Assembly: GCA_021432635.1 (NCBI GenBank)
Contig: MU270029.1
Coordinates: 124,001 to 188,000 of the forward strand
From: Thozetella sp. PMI_491
Taxonomy: Eukaryota; Ascomycota; Sordariomycetes; Chaetosphaeriales; Chaetosphaeriaceae
DNA: 64,000 nt
Reading direction: 5' to 3'
Part shown: one piece after another, positions 9,689-20,988 of the stretch
Layout of the letters: the number at the start of each line of letters is the position of its first letter
How positions within the stretch are numbered: position 1 is the first letter of the stretch
Made by a program: the position numbers and the translations under genes
Notes under the pieces: generated by a model
Databases searched by the model: none
What the model saw: only the letters and a program-made list of their open reading frames with translations
What the model was told of the DNA's origin: nothing

Positions 9689-11790
9689 ATGGGAGGAGCT
9701 CAGCAACCATTCCTTTACGAGGCCGAGAAGCTCGGCGACGACGATCGTTTTCCCGCCACGACCTTCGACCCCAAAGCCGTCACGCGGGCTAGCTACGAGG
9801 CTAAGCCCAAGAAGAAGAAGAAGAAGAATGGACCGCTCATTTCTGTCAACAGGCATCCCGAGTAAGTTTCTTTTCCTGCCTTCCATGCCTGCGATTTCCC
9901 CGTGCTTCCCGTGCTTCCCGCCGCCGTGGAATACCCGGGAGCGCCTGGAATGCGATGAACACATGGCTAACCGCAAGCCTGAAGCATGTTCGAGGTCCCT
10001 CGCCCTCGCTCGCAGTTCCGACCCATGAGTCGCACCACCAAGGGCTGGATTCAGGGAATCCGCGTCGTGCAATTGGTGCTTCGAGTGCTCGAGGTCATAG
10101 CCGCCGTCGGCCTCCTGACTGTGATGATCCTGCTCAGCAACATTGAGGAGCTGGCTGGCTGGATTCTGCGAATTACTGTGAGCGCTCTCGATCCTCTTCC
10201 AGGCCACTGCCAGATGTGCTAACTCTTGTCGCGCAGTTCGGCGTCAACATCCTTCACTGCAGCTACGCTATCTACCATTTGTGCCGTGCGGCCGGCGCAC
10301 GTACCCCCGGCTCCTCGGCCGCATACCACACCTTTGCCGGTATATCTGACCTCGCTGTGCTGCCTCTCTACGCCTATGGTGTGCTCTCGATCCGCAACGA
10401 CGGCAGCAGCTGGGACACCTTGCTCGCCAACAAGAAGGTCCTGGACTACTTCGTTCCCGGTGTCTACTACACGCTGGTAGGCGCTGGTGGCCTGCATGTG
10501 GTCAGTCTCGCCATCTCGCTGTGGCTCGGCATCATGTTCCGCCGCATCTCCATGATGCCCCCGGACATGAACCCGCTGGAGGACCACCTGACGGCTCGCG
10601 CCCACAAACGCAACAAGTCCTCCGTCACGACCGCTAGCTACGCCGAGAGCGAGAAACGTCTCTCGACCCCGCTCGAGAACCGTCGCCGCTCGGGCGTCCC
10701 GTACGAGGACGTCAGTCGCCCGCCCAGCGTGCCGTTCATGCACACACGTCACCGCTCCGAGGTGTCGCTCGCTGAGAGCAACCGGGACTCGCGCATCAAC
10801 CTCCCCAGCCGTCGGTACCAGATCGAGCCCGGTAACTCCCCGCGCAACTCGGTCGCCTCGGCTGATCTCAAGCGCATGTCCTGTCCGCCCGTGCCACCCG
10901 CCCACGGCCGTGGGTCGTACACCGAGATTCCCCTCGCCGAAACCGGCAGCTACTCCCGCCCGCAGTCGAGCTACTCGTCGCGCCCGAGTAGCGGCACGGT
11001 GCCTTCCTACAAGGCCACTACGGTAACGCCCACGGACTCGCCTCAGCCGCGCGCCGCCAAGTTCACCGAGGCCTGGTACGCGTCCGAGTCGCTCATCAAC
11101 CGCACGCAGCAGCGCAACCGCGCCATTAACCAGATGGTGATGAATGCCACGGGCAAGCGATCGGCCTACGAAGCCGTCAACCAGCGGACGGGCGAGCTGC
11201 CAGACTCGGACGAGGAGAACGACGACGAGTCCAAGTACGAGAACAGCTATGCCGGCATCCGCGTGGACGAGGTCGACTTTAGGAAGAACAACGGCCGTAG
11301 CTTGGCGTCGCCCACGAAGATGGGCAACGACGAGAATGAGGATGAGACTGACCTTGGCGTACCGCATCCAAATCCTCTGCGCTCCCACCCGACGCCGCCT
11401 CCCAAGAGCAAAAAGGAGCGTCGGCCCCACACGCCTTTCAACCACGCCGTTGCGCTTTCCGAGGTCAGCCTGAACGACCGGCGGGTGAGCGGCTCGACCG
11501 TCGGCCAGGACATTGCGGAGCTCAAGCACCTGTCGACGAGCACGTGGGAGCCGCGCAACCGCGACTCGTCGATCCAGCCGGAGGCCGCCTTCTACTCCAA
11601 GCCGTACGGCGAGCTGAAGGCCGCCACGCCGCCGGTGATGCAGACGGTGGGGATCGGGCGCCAGGTGTCCTCGGGCAACGACTACGACATGGGCATGGGC
11701 GGCGGCTTTCGTCGCGCCGTCAGCGGCAAGGTGGCTGAGGAGGGCCGGGCTGGTGCGAACCGGTTCTCGCGCTACGGGGGCGCAGAGTGA
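9689..11790 (+). CDS. Four-TM membrane protein with a long disordered tail, function unknown
   Basis: I do not recognise a characterised family. Three exons (9689-9861, 9985-10177, 10237-11790) give 639 residues. Both introns have good donors (GTAAGT, GTGAGC) and CTAAC branch sites. The N-terminus is short and ends in a run of six Lys (41-46). Hydrophobic segments lie near residues 85-108, 113-138, 153-174 and 196-222, and the ion-poor loops are short. The remaining 410 residues are hydrophilic, rich in Ser, Arg, Pro and Asn, with many RRxS and RxxS stretches that would suit basophilic kinases; they are probably disordered and cytosolic. The layout suggests a small membrane anchor with a regulated tail. 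Orthologues probably exist in related fungi as hypothetical proteins. A 538-codon open frame on the opposite strand is an effect of codon bias. Confidence 0.85.
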
Positions 11791-12328
11791 TGATTGATGG
11801 GCTGGCCGGTCAGGTAATGGGTATTTGGTCATCAACCGCGGAATGGAGGAGTGTAACTGGGAGTGTAACTGGTTCCGGTGTTGGTCACTGTAATGTCAGT
11901 ATGAGCCTCTGGGATAGGACGATGCATCAACCAGTGCGCCAAGTGGCGCATCCGCATGTCGAGTGGCACGTTGGTTGGCCAATGGGCTGAGAGAAAGACA
12001 GAGAAGTGGCCGAAGCAGAGGCTGTGGGAGTCTCGGGTTGGGGATATCACGGAGTTAATTGTATTTGCATTGGGAAAGGCCAACTACGGTAAACGTCGGT
12101 CACGAGGTGTGAGTGCCTCATCTTAGGTAGATACGCAGCAAGGCACTTGTACCTAGCTGCCTGTAGATGAATAGCAAGAAACATTGCCTCGATTCAGGGT
12201 ATCAATATTTCGCGTCCAAAGTGATGAGGTTGTCCCAAGAATGCCAACCGTAGGAACGTCCGGCATCAAACTAGAAGAAACGAGATGGAGCAGAGCGGAA
12301 CGGCGGAGATCGCAGGAGAATCGCAGCT
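11791..12328. other. Tail-to-tail intergenic region
   Basis: These 538 bp lie between the stops of the membrane-protein gene and PMS1. A perfect 12-bp direct duplication (GAGTGTAACTGG twice) sits at 11849-11872. Nothing else stands out. Confidence 0.5.
11849..11872. repeat. Tandem 12-mer, two copies
   Basis: GAGTGTAACTGG occurs twice head-to-tail with no mismatch, just downstream of the membrane-protein stop codon. It is probably a slippage duplication in a 3' UTR. Confidence 0.8.
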
Positions 12329-15300
12329 TCATCCATCCGAGTCTGTCTGGGCCTCGGCCTTCCTCGCCTTCACCCAGCTAACCCAATCGTTGGCAACCAC
12401 CTCCTCACGCGTTTGCTCGTCCCATCCCCTTCCCTCCCACGCCCCAAGCCCGCAGAGGTGGCGCATGGTTGGCCGGCCGTGCGGGCAGTTCCATGGCTTC
12501 TCCATCTCGCCCATATGCCGCACCACTTTCTCCATCTGCTTGTGCGACAGAGCTCGTCCGATCATGATGCTGCTGCGGCAGGCCCGCATGGCAAACATCT
12601 TGCGCACCTTGGACGGGCGCGGCACCGTGGTGGCGCTCGATGTGGGATTCTCCGACAGGAGGTAGAGCAGCTCCTCGAGGTCGGCAAGCGAAAAGGTCGT
12701 CTCGCGGCTGAGGGGGAGGCTGAGGAGTTGGCATCGCGACCCGACAGGCTGCTCGCCCGTGTCGTCAACTCGCACGTTGAAGCCGTTTCGCTCAAGCGCG
12801 GGGAGGTTTTCCATGATGATCTCTTCTTCCACCGCCGTGAGCTCGAGAGTCTTGGGCTGCACGAGGCGTTGGGATTGGACGACGGTCGAGGCCTGAAGCC
12901 GTTCGAAATTGTATTTCTCATCCGAGGCGTGCTGGTCTATAATGAAGAGCTCGTCATCAGGCGCCGCAGCGGGTGTACCATCTGCGGCGGGCGGCTCGGC
13001 TTCACGGACGGCAAGGACAAAGCCGAGGTTGAATTGGCCGATGATCTTCATCTTCTCGAAATCCGCCTTGGAGATTTTAAGAGACAAACGCGCCTCGGCA
13101 GCAGCTTCGTCGGCTTCAAGCCCGTTCTCTTCCAGGTCGGTAACGGCCTTGATAGGTGGAGAGAGCTTCTCGAGCCGATCTCTCCAACTTTGGATCTGGT
13201 TTCGCAGCAAATTCTCGTTCTTCTTGACTTGTTGCACCAGGTTCACCGTTGCGTCCTTGCGCTTTGGCCGTGGCTTGAGCAGCATCTCGAACCGCTTCTG
13301 GCCATTCTCCGTGGGCTGCGATGCCGTGGCTTCTGCAGCTTTGATCATCTCTTGGACTTTTTTCTCCTCCTTCGTCTTCTTTTCGTCCTCATCAATATAC
13401 TCCCCATCCTCTTCTAGGAGTTCTTGTGTATCTTCCTCAGAGGCTCGTGGCTGCTCGACCGAGTCCATCGGCTCGTCAGCATCTGTTGCACTGCGAACCC
13501 CATCTCCTGCGTCATCTTCCAGTTCCTCCATCTCAACGGGGGCATCACCAGTGACGAATAAAGTTTCTTCCTCTTCATCCTGAGCTTCCATGTGTTCGTC
13601 CGGTTCTCCGCTACGGGGCGCGCTCTCGGCCGCATCATCGTCCTCTTCTTGCTCCTCCTCCTCCTCCTCCTCCTCGTCGTCGTCGTCATCATCATTGGGG
13701 GGTTCTTCTTCAGAGTTGTAGTCAGGGTACTCCGCCACGGGAACATGGACAAGTTCAGTCGTGAGATCCGTCTCCCGGTCCTTGCGATTGTTCGAGGATG
13801 ATGTCGCTGAGAAAAGCTGACTCAGGCGTCCCCCGAAGGACGGCGCCGTAAAGGTTCGATTCTGGTCGGTTAGCGGCCGCTTCGCCGGACTCGTGCGCGT
13901 AGGCAGCTCGGCAATCTTCGACCTCTTGGCCGTGCTCCCGATGATGCTGGTAACGGTATGGTCCCCAATCGTGATGGTTGCCACTTCCTGGGTCGCTCGC
14001 TTCGGCTGGCGCGCGGGCGAGATCAAGTTGGGCTTTGGGGGTGGCAGTTGAGAAGGACGAGGGATGGAAGGGACCGGAGGCTCTGTGTCTGGCTTTCGGG
14101 AATCTAGGCGGGACTCCTCGGGTATGCTCGCCGGCGTTTGTGGGCTCTTCCCGCTCCTCAGAGAAGCAAGTCGAGCTTGGAAACCCTTCAACCGGTCTCC
14201 TTGCCACTCTGGCAAGTCCGCACTGTCGCCTTGCGACTGCTCCTCATCTTCCGAATTCTCTTCGGCAGGTGCCTCCTCCTCCTCCTCATCATCATTATCT
14301 TCTTCCTGCTCTTCGATGAGGCTCCGGCTCTGATCCTTTGTAGCCAGTTTCGACTCAACAGGCATAGATATGTCGCGGGAGGTATCCCTGTCTGCGGTTC
14401 TCCTCTCGACCCAGCGATTCAGCGAGTTCAGTCCATGAAGCTCGCGGGCTACGGCAGCAGAAGAGATGGATGGCACAACCGAAATGTCTCTCAGACTACT
14501 GTCTGGGAGTTCCTGCTCGTCATCGGGACCTGGCTCACTTTCCGAGTCGTCTTCCGCAACGGGTGGCGGGGTGTCTTTCGCGGGAGTAGGACCCCCTCCG
14601 GAGCGAGATGAAGCAGCCGTGACGCTTCGACTCGCCCGATTGGGAGCCGAGATCGGTGTGGTCAACTTCTTGAACGGGGTCTGCTTCTGGTTGGCCACAG
14701 GAATGGTGACATCCTGCGTCTCGAAGAGCTCAATCAGAGACTCCCTCAGATTATCCAGCATCTTGCCTTGGTCATGCAGTAGGATCGTGCGCTTGTCTGG
14801 GCTGACGTTGACGTCGTACAAGTGTGTGTCAAGCTGGATGTCGGCAAAGATGAAGGGAGACTGCGATGAATTGTAAGACCTGTACACCTCGTTGAAGACT
14901 TTGGCAAACTGCGGCAGCCCACACGGCCTCCCGTTGACATAAAACATCTGTCTATCGGGTGTCTGCCGGCCCTCGCCATGCACCGGCCGGGAGACGTGGC
15001 CGCGAACCACGATTTCCTGGCTGCCGCCCTCGCGTTGAGCGCTCCACTTCTTACCGGGCACGGTGGTCGACTCGAGCTCGAACTTCAGGTCCATCGTGAT
15101 CAGGGCGCTCATGGTCTTTACGCCAAACACGTTGATGATGTTCTCCCGCGTGGTTGGGTTTCCCTTGGTGGTGAAGAGCACCATCCGCCGCCCCTTGTTG
15201 GGCTGCTGGGACACGGTGAACTTGATGCCCGTCTGCACGCACGCATACTGGTTGAGCAGACTGACGACCTTACCCCACTCGCGCTTGATATTCCGCTCCA

Positions 15301-15915
15301 GCTCGCGCCGGCGTACCGGCAGGTTCTTGAACAGGTGCTCGACACAGACAGTAGTCCCGCGCTGGCCCGACACGACGCTGGTGTTCTTCAGCTCGCCTGA
15401 GATCTGGAACTCGAGCTTCTTGGCCTTGGGGACCTCCTTGTCCGTACATGTCACGATGATGAAGTTAGAGAGCGCACACAGAGACGAGAGGGCCTCTCCG
15501 CGGAAGCCAAAGGTCTGGAGCGTGCCGAGGTCGTCGTATGTCGAGAGCTTCGAGGTATAGTGCTTTCGAGCGATGGATTCGTAGTTCTGTGGAGAGATGC
15601 CGGAGCCATTGTCCTGGACCTCGATGGAGTCGAGGCCCTGGTTCTTGAACCGCACATCTCGTGGCAGCGTGAGCACTTGATGACGAACAGCTGCAGGAGC
15701 CGGAGAGCGAGGGATATACCTACCGATGCTGGTCGCGCCCGCGTCGATGCTGTTCTCAACCAGCTCCTTGGCCACCGAGCACAGGTCGACGATGACCTGG
15801 CCAGACTGGATCTGGTGGACCTGTCTCAAGGTCAGACTATGGGTTCCAGAAATTTCCCGAGACTCGCACGAACCGATCCTGGATCGATAGCCTTGATGGC
15901 GACGTTTTCGGCCAT
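12329..15915 (-). CDS. PMS1: DNA mismatch repair protein PMS1 (MutL homologue, human PMS2 class)
   Basis: Forms MutL-alpha with MLH1 and nicks the new strand during mismatch repair. Three exons (15915-15874, 15820-15724, 15657-12329) give 1155 residues. The N-terminal GHKL ATPase has ELVENSIDAGA at 33-43, DNGSG at 62-66 and GFRGEAL at 97-103. The C-terminal endonuclease keeps DQHASDE at 954-960 (metal motif DQHAX2EX4E), ACR at 1072-1074 and CPHGRP at 1104-1109, so it looks catalytically complete. The linker of roughly 400 residues is very acidic, with an uninterrupted Asp/Glu run near the middle, and makes the protein longer than yeast PMS1. Start ATG 15915 opens MAENVAIKAIDPGS, and splicing leads straight into VHQIQSGQVIVDL, the conserved first helix. 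Both introns (53 and 66 nt) restore family sequence. An MCB box lies 43 bp upstream. Confidence 0.96.
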
Positions 15916-15957
15916 CCTTGCCGTTGATTGCCAGAGAGTGCAAGAAGTTGGAGCTTG

Positions 15958-15963
15958 ACGCGT
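15958..15963. promoter_or_regulatory. MluI cell-cycle box (MCB) upstream of PMS1
   Basis: ACGCGT lies about 43 bp before the PMS1 start. MBF binds this palindrome, and several yeast replication and mismatch repair genes, PMS1 among them, peak at G1/S through it. The hexamer also occurs inside coding regions in this window (for example near 31128 and 32718), so one copy is only suggestive; its position is the argument. Confidence 0.35.
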
Positions 15964-17995
15964 CGTAGCCTAAGCACCCCGCGTCCGCCCGCCAAGCTCC
16001 ATTTTACAGGGATCTTAATGGCCTACTTAGCTACCTTCACAGTCGGGGCCGACTAAGTCTAAGGCACGGCGCCTTTTCCGCAAGTCCTTAGTGGATTGCT
16101 TCCAGAAAGAGAAGCCGGGAAGGAGCTTGGCAGCACGAGAGGGGGGTGGAAGCTGTATATGTCTTTTGCAACGCATCTTTGCCCGGTGAGGTTCAAGCTG
16201 CCATGCATCGCATGCCCTTTCGGCCCGTGCCTTTCTTTTGGCCGTTCTCACCTCAGCCCAAATCGCTAGACTGCCTCAGGGCCCTCGCCAAATTCTGTTC
16301 TATGTCTTGTCTCGATGCTCTGCAGAGAAATGGCTTTTTCTTGGCCTACCCAGCTCGTATCGTCGTGAAGCTCGTGGGGGGACTAAGCCCTCGCGGTCAT
16401 TCTTGAAGTCGTGGCAGGCTAAGCGAGCGAGCTACCGTGCAGAGCCGAAATGCGTTTCATTGAAAACGTGCAGGTCTGTTGGGGTGGCGAAGCCAATTCC
16501 TGTCTGCTCTCTGCTGGGCCGTGCCCCCAAAGCACCAAATTGCCAGGCGCTAATTGGTGTCGGTAGGGGCAGGTCGCAAATAGAAAGGCCTGCCGACGCT
16601 TGTCTTAGTGGTGAGCCAGACAAGCAAAACCAAAGGTACCTGGGCTTTCCGTGTGTTAGCGTGCAGCCAAAAGTACACTACAGTGCCTCACCCCACTGTG
16701 CTACCATCTCATCGGGCGCCCTGCAACGCGACATGAAGCGGCGCTGTTGTGGGTGCAAAAGAGCTAACGAGGTCACGCGCCACCACCGCAAAATCGGACA
16801 ATCATCATAGCCGCACGCCCTCCCTCGCCATCCTGTAAAATTTTTCGTCCGATGCGTGCCTGGGCTTGCCATGCTATGTACCTGGCCCATTGAAAGCGGC
16901 TCTGTCACGTCGGCGGCCCTCCTACTTGGTCCCACTCGGGATGCCGGGGGGGAGGTCAAGGCGCAGGTTGTTTACAAATTGTTGAAAATGGCTTGCCTTG
17001 TTGCCTCGCGTCCATCATCTATACAAAGCAGCGATTGTAGGAGCCAGATGGAGCTTGAGACGTGGATACACCGAGGACCGGAATAGTGGGGGAAGACAAC
17101 GGACTTTACAAAAAGGCCGCTGTGTTCCGAAGCGGAAGGAACCCTGGCCAACGACGGCGGATGAGGTGATGTGTCGATCACGAGGCGCCAGGGGCCAGGC
17201 TTTGCAGCAGCACACGCCTATCCTTTCCCCATTATGAGAAGACGAAACAAAGGCCTCCACGAGGTATCCTCGCAAGCCCTTGGCAGGAGGGCGGGTTCCG
17301 ATTTTAAGCAAATACGAACTGGGTACATGTTACTATTTACGTGCTATATAGTAGGTACTTCGTAATGCTGCGCGAGTGGCGTGGACTCTTTTCTTCCCTG
17401 TGGAGAGGTGCGGGTGCTGGTGCTGGCGTTGGCTGGCCTTGCTGGCCTCGAGGCGCTAAAGGCAGCTGCCGAGGGAGACCAGCCCAGTGGCTCAGGCATG
17501 CGCACTGGCAATGGCACGCCTAGCACCCCGTGGGAGCTGGGAACTGCCGGGCCAAGCCGGTGCGCAGTGCAACTGCCAAGCATTGCGAAGATCGTTGATT
17601 TCTCACCAGGCCCCAGCAGAGTCCACGCAACCTCGGTCGCCGCTAGTACCAGCGCCAAGGCGGGAGCTGCGCCGAGCAACGCGGCTCGGGTGACACAAAA
17701 CCGGTCTTGAATCCATGTTGAGCATCGCCAGGGTCCGTCGTCTGCACCTATTTCACCATGTTCACGATGTCTTCTTTCTCGCCTTGCCTATTTAGGAGGT
17801 CTATATGACCTACTATCAGAGGAGGGGGGCAAGAGGGAGGGTGAGCAGCAAGCGGAATTGCGGAGAGTTTTCTTTTCTCGTGCGGCGCTGTTCTTTTTTT
17901 TTCAACAAAAATTCCCCATGCCATGTTTTTGTTCTCTCGGGTGCGCCGGAAATGCTGCTCGGCCAAAGCAACGCTGGTGCAGCACCAATATTGCC

Positions 17996-18011
17996 GGGGG
18001 GGGGGGGGGGG
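17996..18011 (+). repeat. 16-nt poly-G tract
   Basis: Sixteen consecutive G bases. A run this long can fold into G-quadruplexes and is prone to slippage and sequencing error, so the exact length is uncertain. Confidence 0.85.
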
Positions 18012-18441
18012 TTCGGCAGAATGTATGGGCGAGTTGATGGGAGGATGACGTTATTGATTAGAGGCCTTATATCACTTGGCGCCCCAGTAGTTGTAACCCC
18101 CCTGGTCCACTGCCGAGCTGTGCAGAGATCGTGGGTCAGCCAGCCGCCAGCCTCCTTCTTTTTGAACCATGGCTCCCCTTAGGTGCCTTGGGTGCCAGCG
18201 CCAGAGTGAGATTAGGATGACGGGGGCGCTTAGGCCGGGGGGGCCTATCCGTGGCAGCAGGTGCCGTCGAACAGAGAGGCGCCGTAGCACGCCGAAGGTT
18301 TGTAATCTCGACGTGCGTCTCTCTGGTTGGCGGGAGTGGAACAGCATGGGTGTGAGCTCGCAGGTCGGGGGGCGGCGGCGGTCGGCGTCGGAGCTACAGC
18401 TCCAAAGCCAGAAAGCCGCACCAAGATAACGAAAAGCTGCA

Positions 18442-18514
18442 GGCGCGTGTGGGCACGCATGCAGCTATGAGATAGCTCGACTCCCTAGCCCATGGGTGCA
18501 GCTGCACACGCGCC
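18442..18514. repeat. Imperfect inverted repeat with internal palindromes
   Basis: GGCGCGTGTG (18442-18451) is complemented by CACACGCGCC (18505-18514). The loop also contains AGCTATGAGATAGCT and the palindrome GTGCAGCTGCAC (18496-18507). It could form a hairpin, but no RNA family is recognised. Confidence 0.45.
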
Positions 18515-19453
18515 TTGGCCCTGCATCCGCCGTGATTATGTGATGGTAGATTGGGCTGCACCTCTGTTCTGAGACCTTTCTTATCATCATCATCTGCGGC
18601 CACAGGCACTAAACGCAACAGCAGCCTACCAGCTGGTTTGCGCGGCAATGCGGCCCCTCCATCCCCTCCCCTCCCCTCCCCCCTCGCCAGGCGCCCACCC
18701 CATTTGACCGAAGGATAAGGCGGGTGCTCCTCTCGTAGTACTGTGTCTATGGAAAGCCCCACGACTGCTACTACGAAGTACGGCTTTCCATTGGGAGGAC
18801 CCACGTTTGGGCATGAGAGTGAGATTACTTCCAGGGAATTTGCCGCACTGACAGCCCACGCCCGGCAGCACGCTGCACCACACAGCGGACTGATGCGACG
18901 CAAGGCGACACAGACGCCTCCCCACGTCCCGGATGGGGTTTGCTATGGAAAATGCCGATGGACCAAAGAAATGGGCTGCCAGCCCAGAACATCCATCTCG
19001 TGTTGGGGATGCAGGAACCTGATCTAGTCCCGCGGGTGTGTTACAATGCAGCCCAGCCAGCGAGCGAGGAGGCGCTAGGGCTGCTTGACTGCCATGTAAG
19101 CCAGCAGCCATCAGGTTGGAGGGCCCCAAGACTGGAAATAGAGTGGGATCAGGATGCGGCCGGTCGGTTGATCAGGGAAAAAACCGCTGGCCCGTCGATT
19201 GCTGCTTCGACCTGGTCCAAGATGATGCCATTCTTTAACCCTGGACGGCAGACCACACCCCGCCCCCGTCAACCTTCCCTCTGTGCATCCACCTTTGAAA
19301 CGGTCGCCCGATCTCAGGTGATGCCCTCAGATCGTTTGGAATGGACCAGTCGCTCGCTCGTTGATCTACTCTTGCGAACCCCCATTGCCCGTTCGTTTTG
19401 ACAAGGGGGGCCGAAAACTTCATCGTGTCTCGCCCGTCCAGGAAAGCAGACAC

Positions 19454-19713
19454 NNNNNNNNNNNNNNNNNNNNNNNNNNNNNNNNNNNNNNNNNNNNNNN
19501 NNNNNNNNNNNNNNNNNNNNNNNNNNNNNNNNNNNNNNNNNNNNNNNNNNNNNNNNNNNNNNNNNNNNNNNNNNNNNNNNNNNNNNNNNNNNNNNNNNNN
19601 NNNNNNNNNNNNNNNNNNNNNNNNNNNNNNNNNNNNNNNNNNNNNNNNNNNNNNNNNNNNNNNNNNNNNNNNNNNNNNNNNNNNNNNNNNNNNNNNNNNN
19701 NNNNNNNNNNNNN
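19454..19713. other. Assembly gap (260 N)
   Basis: All bases are N from 19454 to 19713. The gap ends directly in a run of 19 C, so the missing sequence is likely to be, or to contain, a long homopolymer that could not be read. The true size may differ from the stated one. Confidence 0.95.
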
Positions 19714-19732
19714 CCCCCCCCCCCCCCCCCCC
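19714..19732 (+). repeat. Poly-C tract (at least 19 nt) abutting the gap
   Basis: Nineteen C bases follow the last N. The left end of the run is hidden in the gap, so it is a minimum length. The 68-C run at 63.3 kb shows that such tracts exist in this genome. Confidence 0.85.
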
Positions 19733-20347
19733 TCCCGCGCTTCGGACTAGTGCTCGGTCCGCTACACTCGCTCTGCTTCTTTCTTTTCGCTCTGTCTCTC
19801 TGCCCTTCCCCGATCCATGCCGAAGACAGAAGCCCCGTTAATAGGTCTCGAGAATTCCTCAGCAGCTTGCATACCTCCAGGTATATTTTGGCCCCGGACA
19901 GCAGCAGCACGGTGTGCGCGGGCGTTGTCTTGGGGGGTTTTTTTTTCTTCTTTCCTCTCTTTTCAAAAGAAAAGAGAATAATACATTACAAGCCTCTACT
20001 GGCCCTTGCTCCCTTGACCGGGCGGTCGGTCAAATACCCTAGGTTGGCTGTCAACCGCGTCGCACGCAACCCCGAGCCCCGCCGCGCGCTGACACCCGCC
20101 CGCCTACCTCTGCCGTAGCGCTGCTGTTTTCTGCACCATTCCACAGAAGTCCGTTTGCGTTTTGGCCCTATCGCGCTCCCGCCCATTCGCAACATCGGCC
20201 CACTGGCACTAATCTTGGGGGCGTTCCCACCTGCCGCTCCTTCGCTAGGACCGTGGTCATTTTATCGAAGGGCCCCCCCCCCCGATCGTCGATTTTCCGA
20301 GGTTCCCGCCGGATCCCACCCTGGTCCAAGCCCTGGGAGAGTCTGGA

Positions 20348-20371
20348 CCTCAGTGGTGCCCTCAGTGGTGC
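20348..20371. repeat. Tandem 12-mer, two copies
   Basis: CCTCAGTGGTGC occurs twice head-to-tail, ten bases before an 11-C run, in the region upstream of BST1. Confidence 0.8.
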
Positions 20372-20988
20372 CCCCAGTTACCCCCCCCCCCAAGTCCTAG
20401 CGCGCCCAGTCGTCGGCTCCTGCAAGACCTTGAGTCGCCCGCAACCTGCAGAGCCCCGAAGCACCGGACGGAGCCCGTGGACCGCGTGTGGCCCGTGGAG
20501 ACCGTCCGAGATTTCCTTGGTTTCCCTGGTGTCCCCATCAATTTATCCCTCTTGACTCTTGTTCCCACCGGAGTCTGGTCGGCTTTCGACTAAAAGCAGT
20601 TGAAACGGAAGGAAAGCAACGTGAGAGTGCTTTCTCCGTCCACGCCGCCAAAAAAACGAAAGATAAAAAAAAAAAGGGCACCACCGAGGAGTGGTCCGGC
20701 CCCAACCCAGCGGACAGGAGCCATAATCAGCCAGAAAAGCCTACGGTACGCATGTATTTGACTTTGGCCAGAGTCAGTCCATGACCGGATTAAGCGTTTT
20801 GCATCGACGGAGATCGACCTCACTCGTTTCGCTTGGCACAGTTCGTCGCCGCCGCCGCCGCCGCATCCCTTGATCCCGCCGTCCGAAACCTAAACCCAAA
20901 TCCGATCATCCGCAACCCGCATCTTGTGCCACGTTCTAGCCCACGGCAAGAGCATTCCCTCCGCCCACCGCTCTCTACTTCCTCTGGG

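Larger units (their letters stand above)
15916..20988. other. Gene-poor 5-kb block between the divergent PMS1 and BST1 genes
   Basis: I find no supported gene in this stretch. It holds a 16-G run, an assembly gap, a C tract beside the gap, two further 11-C runs (20273-20283 and 20381-20391), a 12-bp tandem duplication and an inverted repeat. Frames of 100-190 codons occur but have no known domain, unlike amino-acid composition, and overlap on both strands. The right end, from about 19760, is pyrimidine-rich and probably belongs to the BST1 promoter and leader. A gene lying inside the gap cannot be excluded but the gap is marked as only 260 bases. Confidence 0.55.

Noticed and set aside
10219-11835. 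538-codon minus-strand open frame
   Set aside because: It lies opposite the spliced four-TM protein gene, whose introns and membrane segments are convincing. The antisense product is low-complexity Arg/Val/His-rich.
12413-13417. Plus-strand frame of 334 codons within PMS1
   Set aside because: It is a shadow of the PMS1 coding strand; the sense strand has all MutL motifs.
13853-13865. tRNA B-box-like GGTTCGATTC
   Set aside because: It is inside the PMS1 coding sequence, with no A box or cloverleaf around it.
16238-16810. 190-codon plus-strand frame
   Set aside because: No ATG-proximal context, domain or codon bias supports it, and overlapping frames exist on the other strand.
20833-20988. 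In-frame upstream extension of Bst1 by 52 codons
   Set aside because: It has no ATG, and the Ala/Asn/Pro-rich stretch is probably leader. The first ATG is at 20989.
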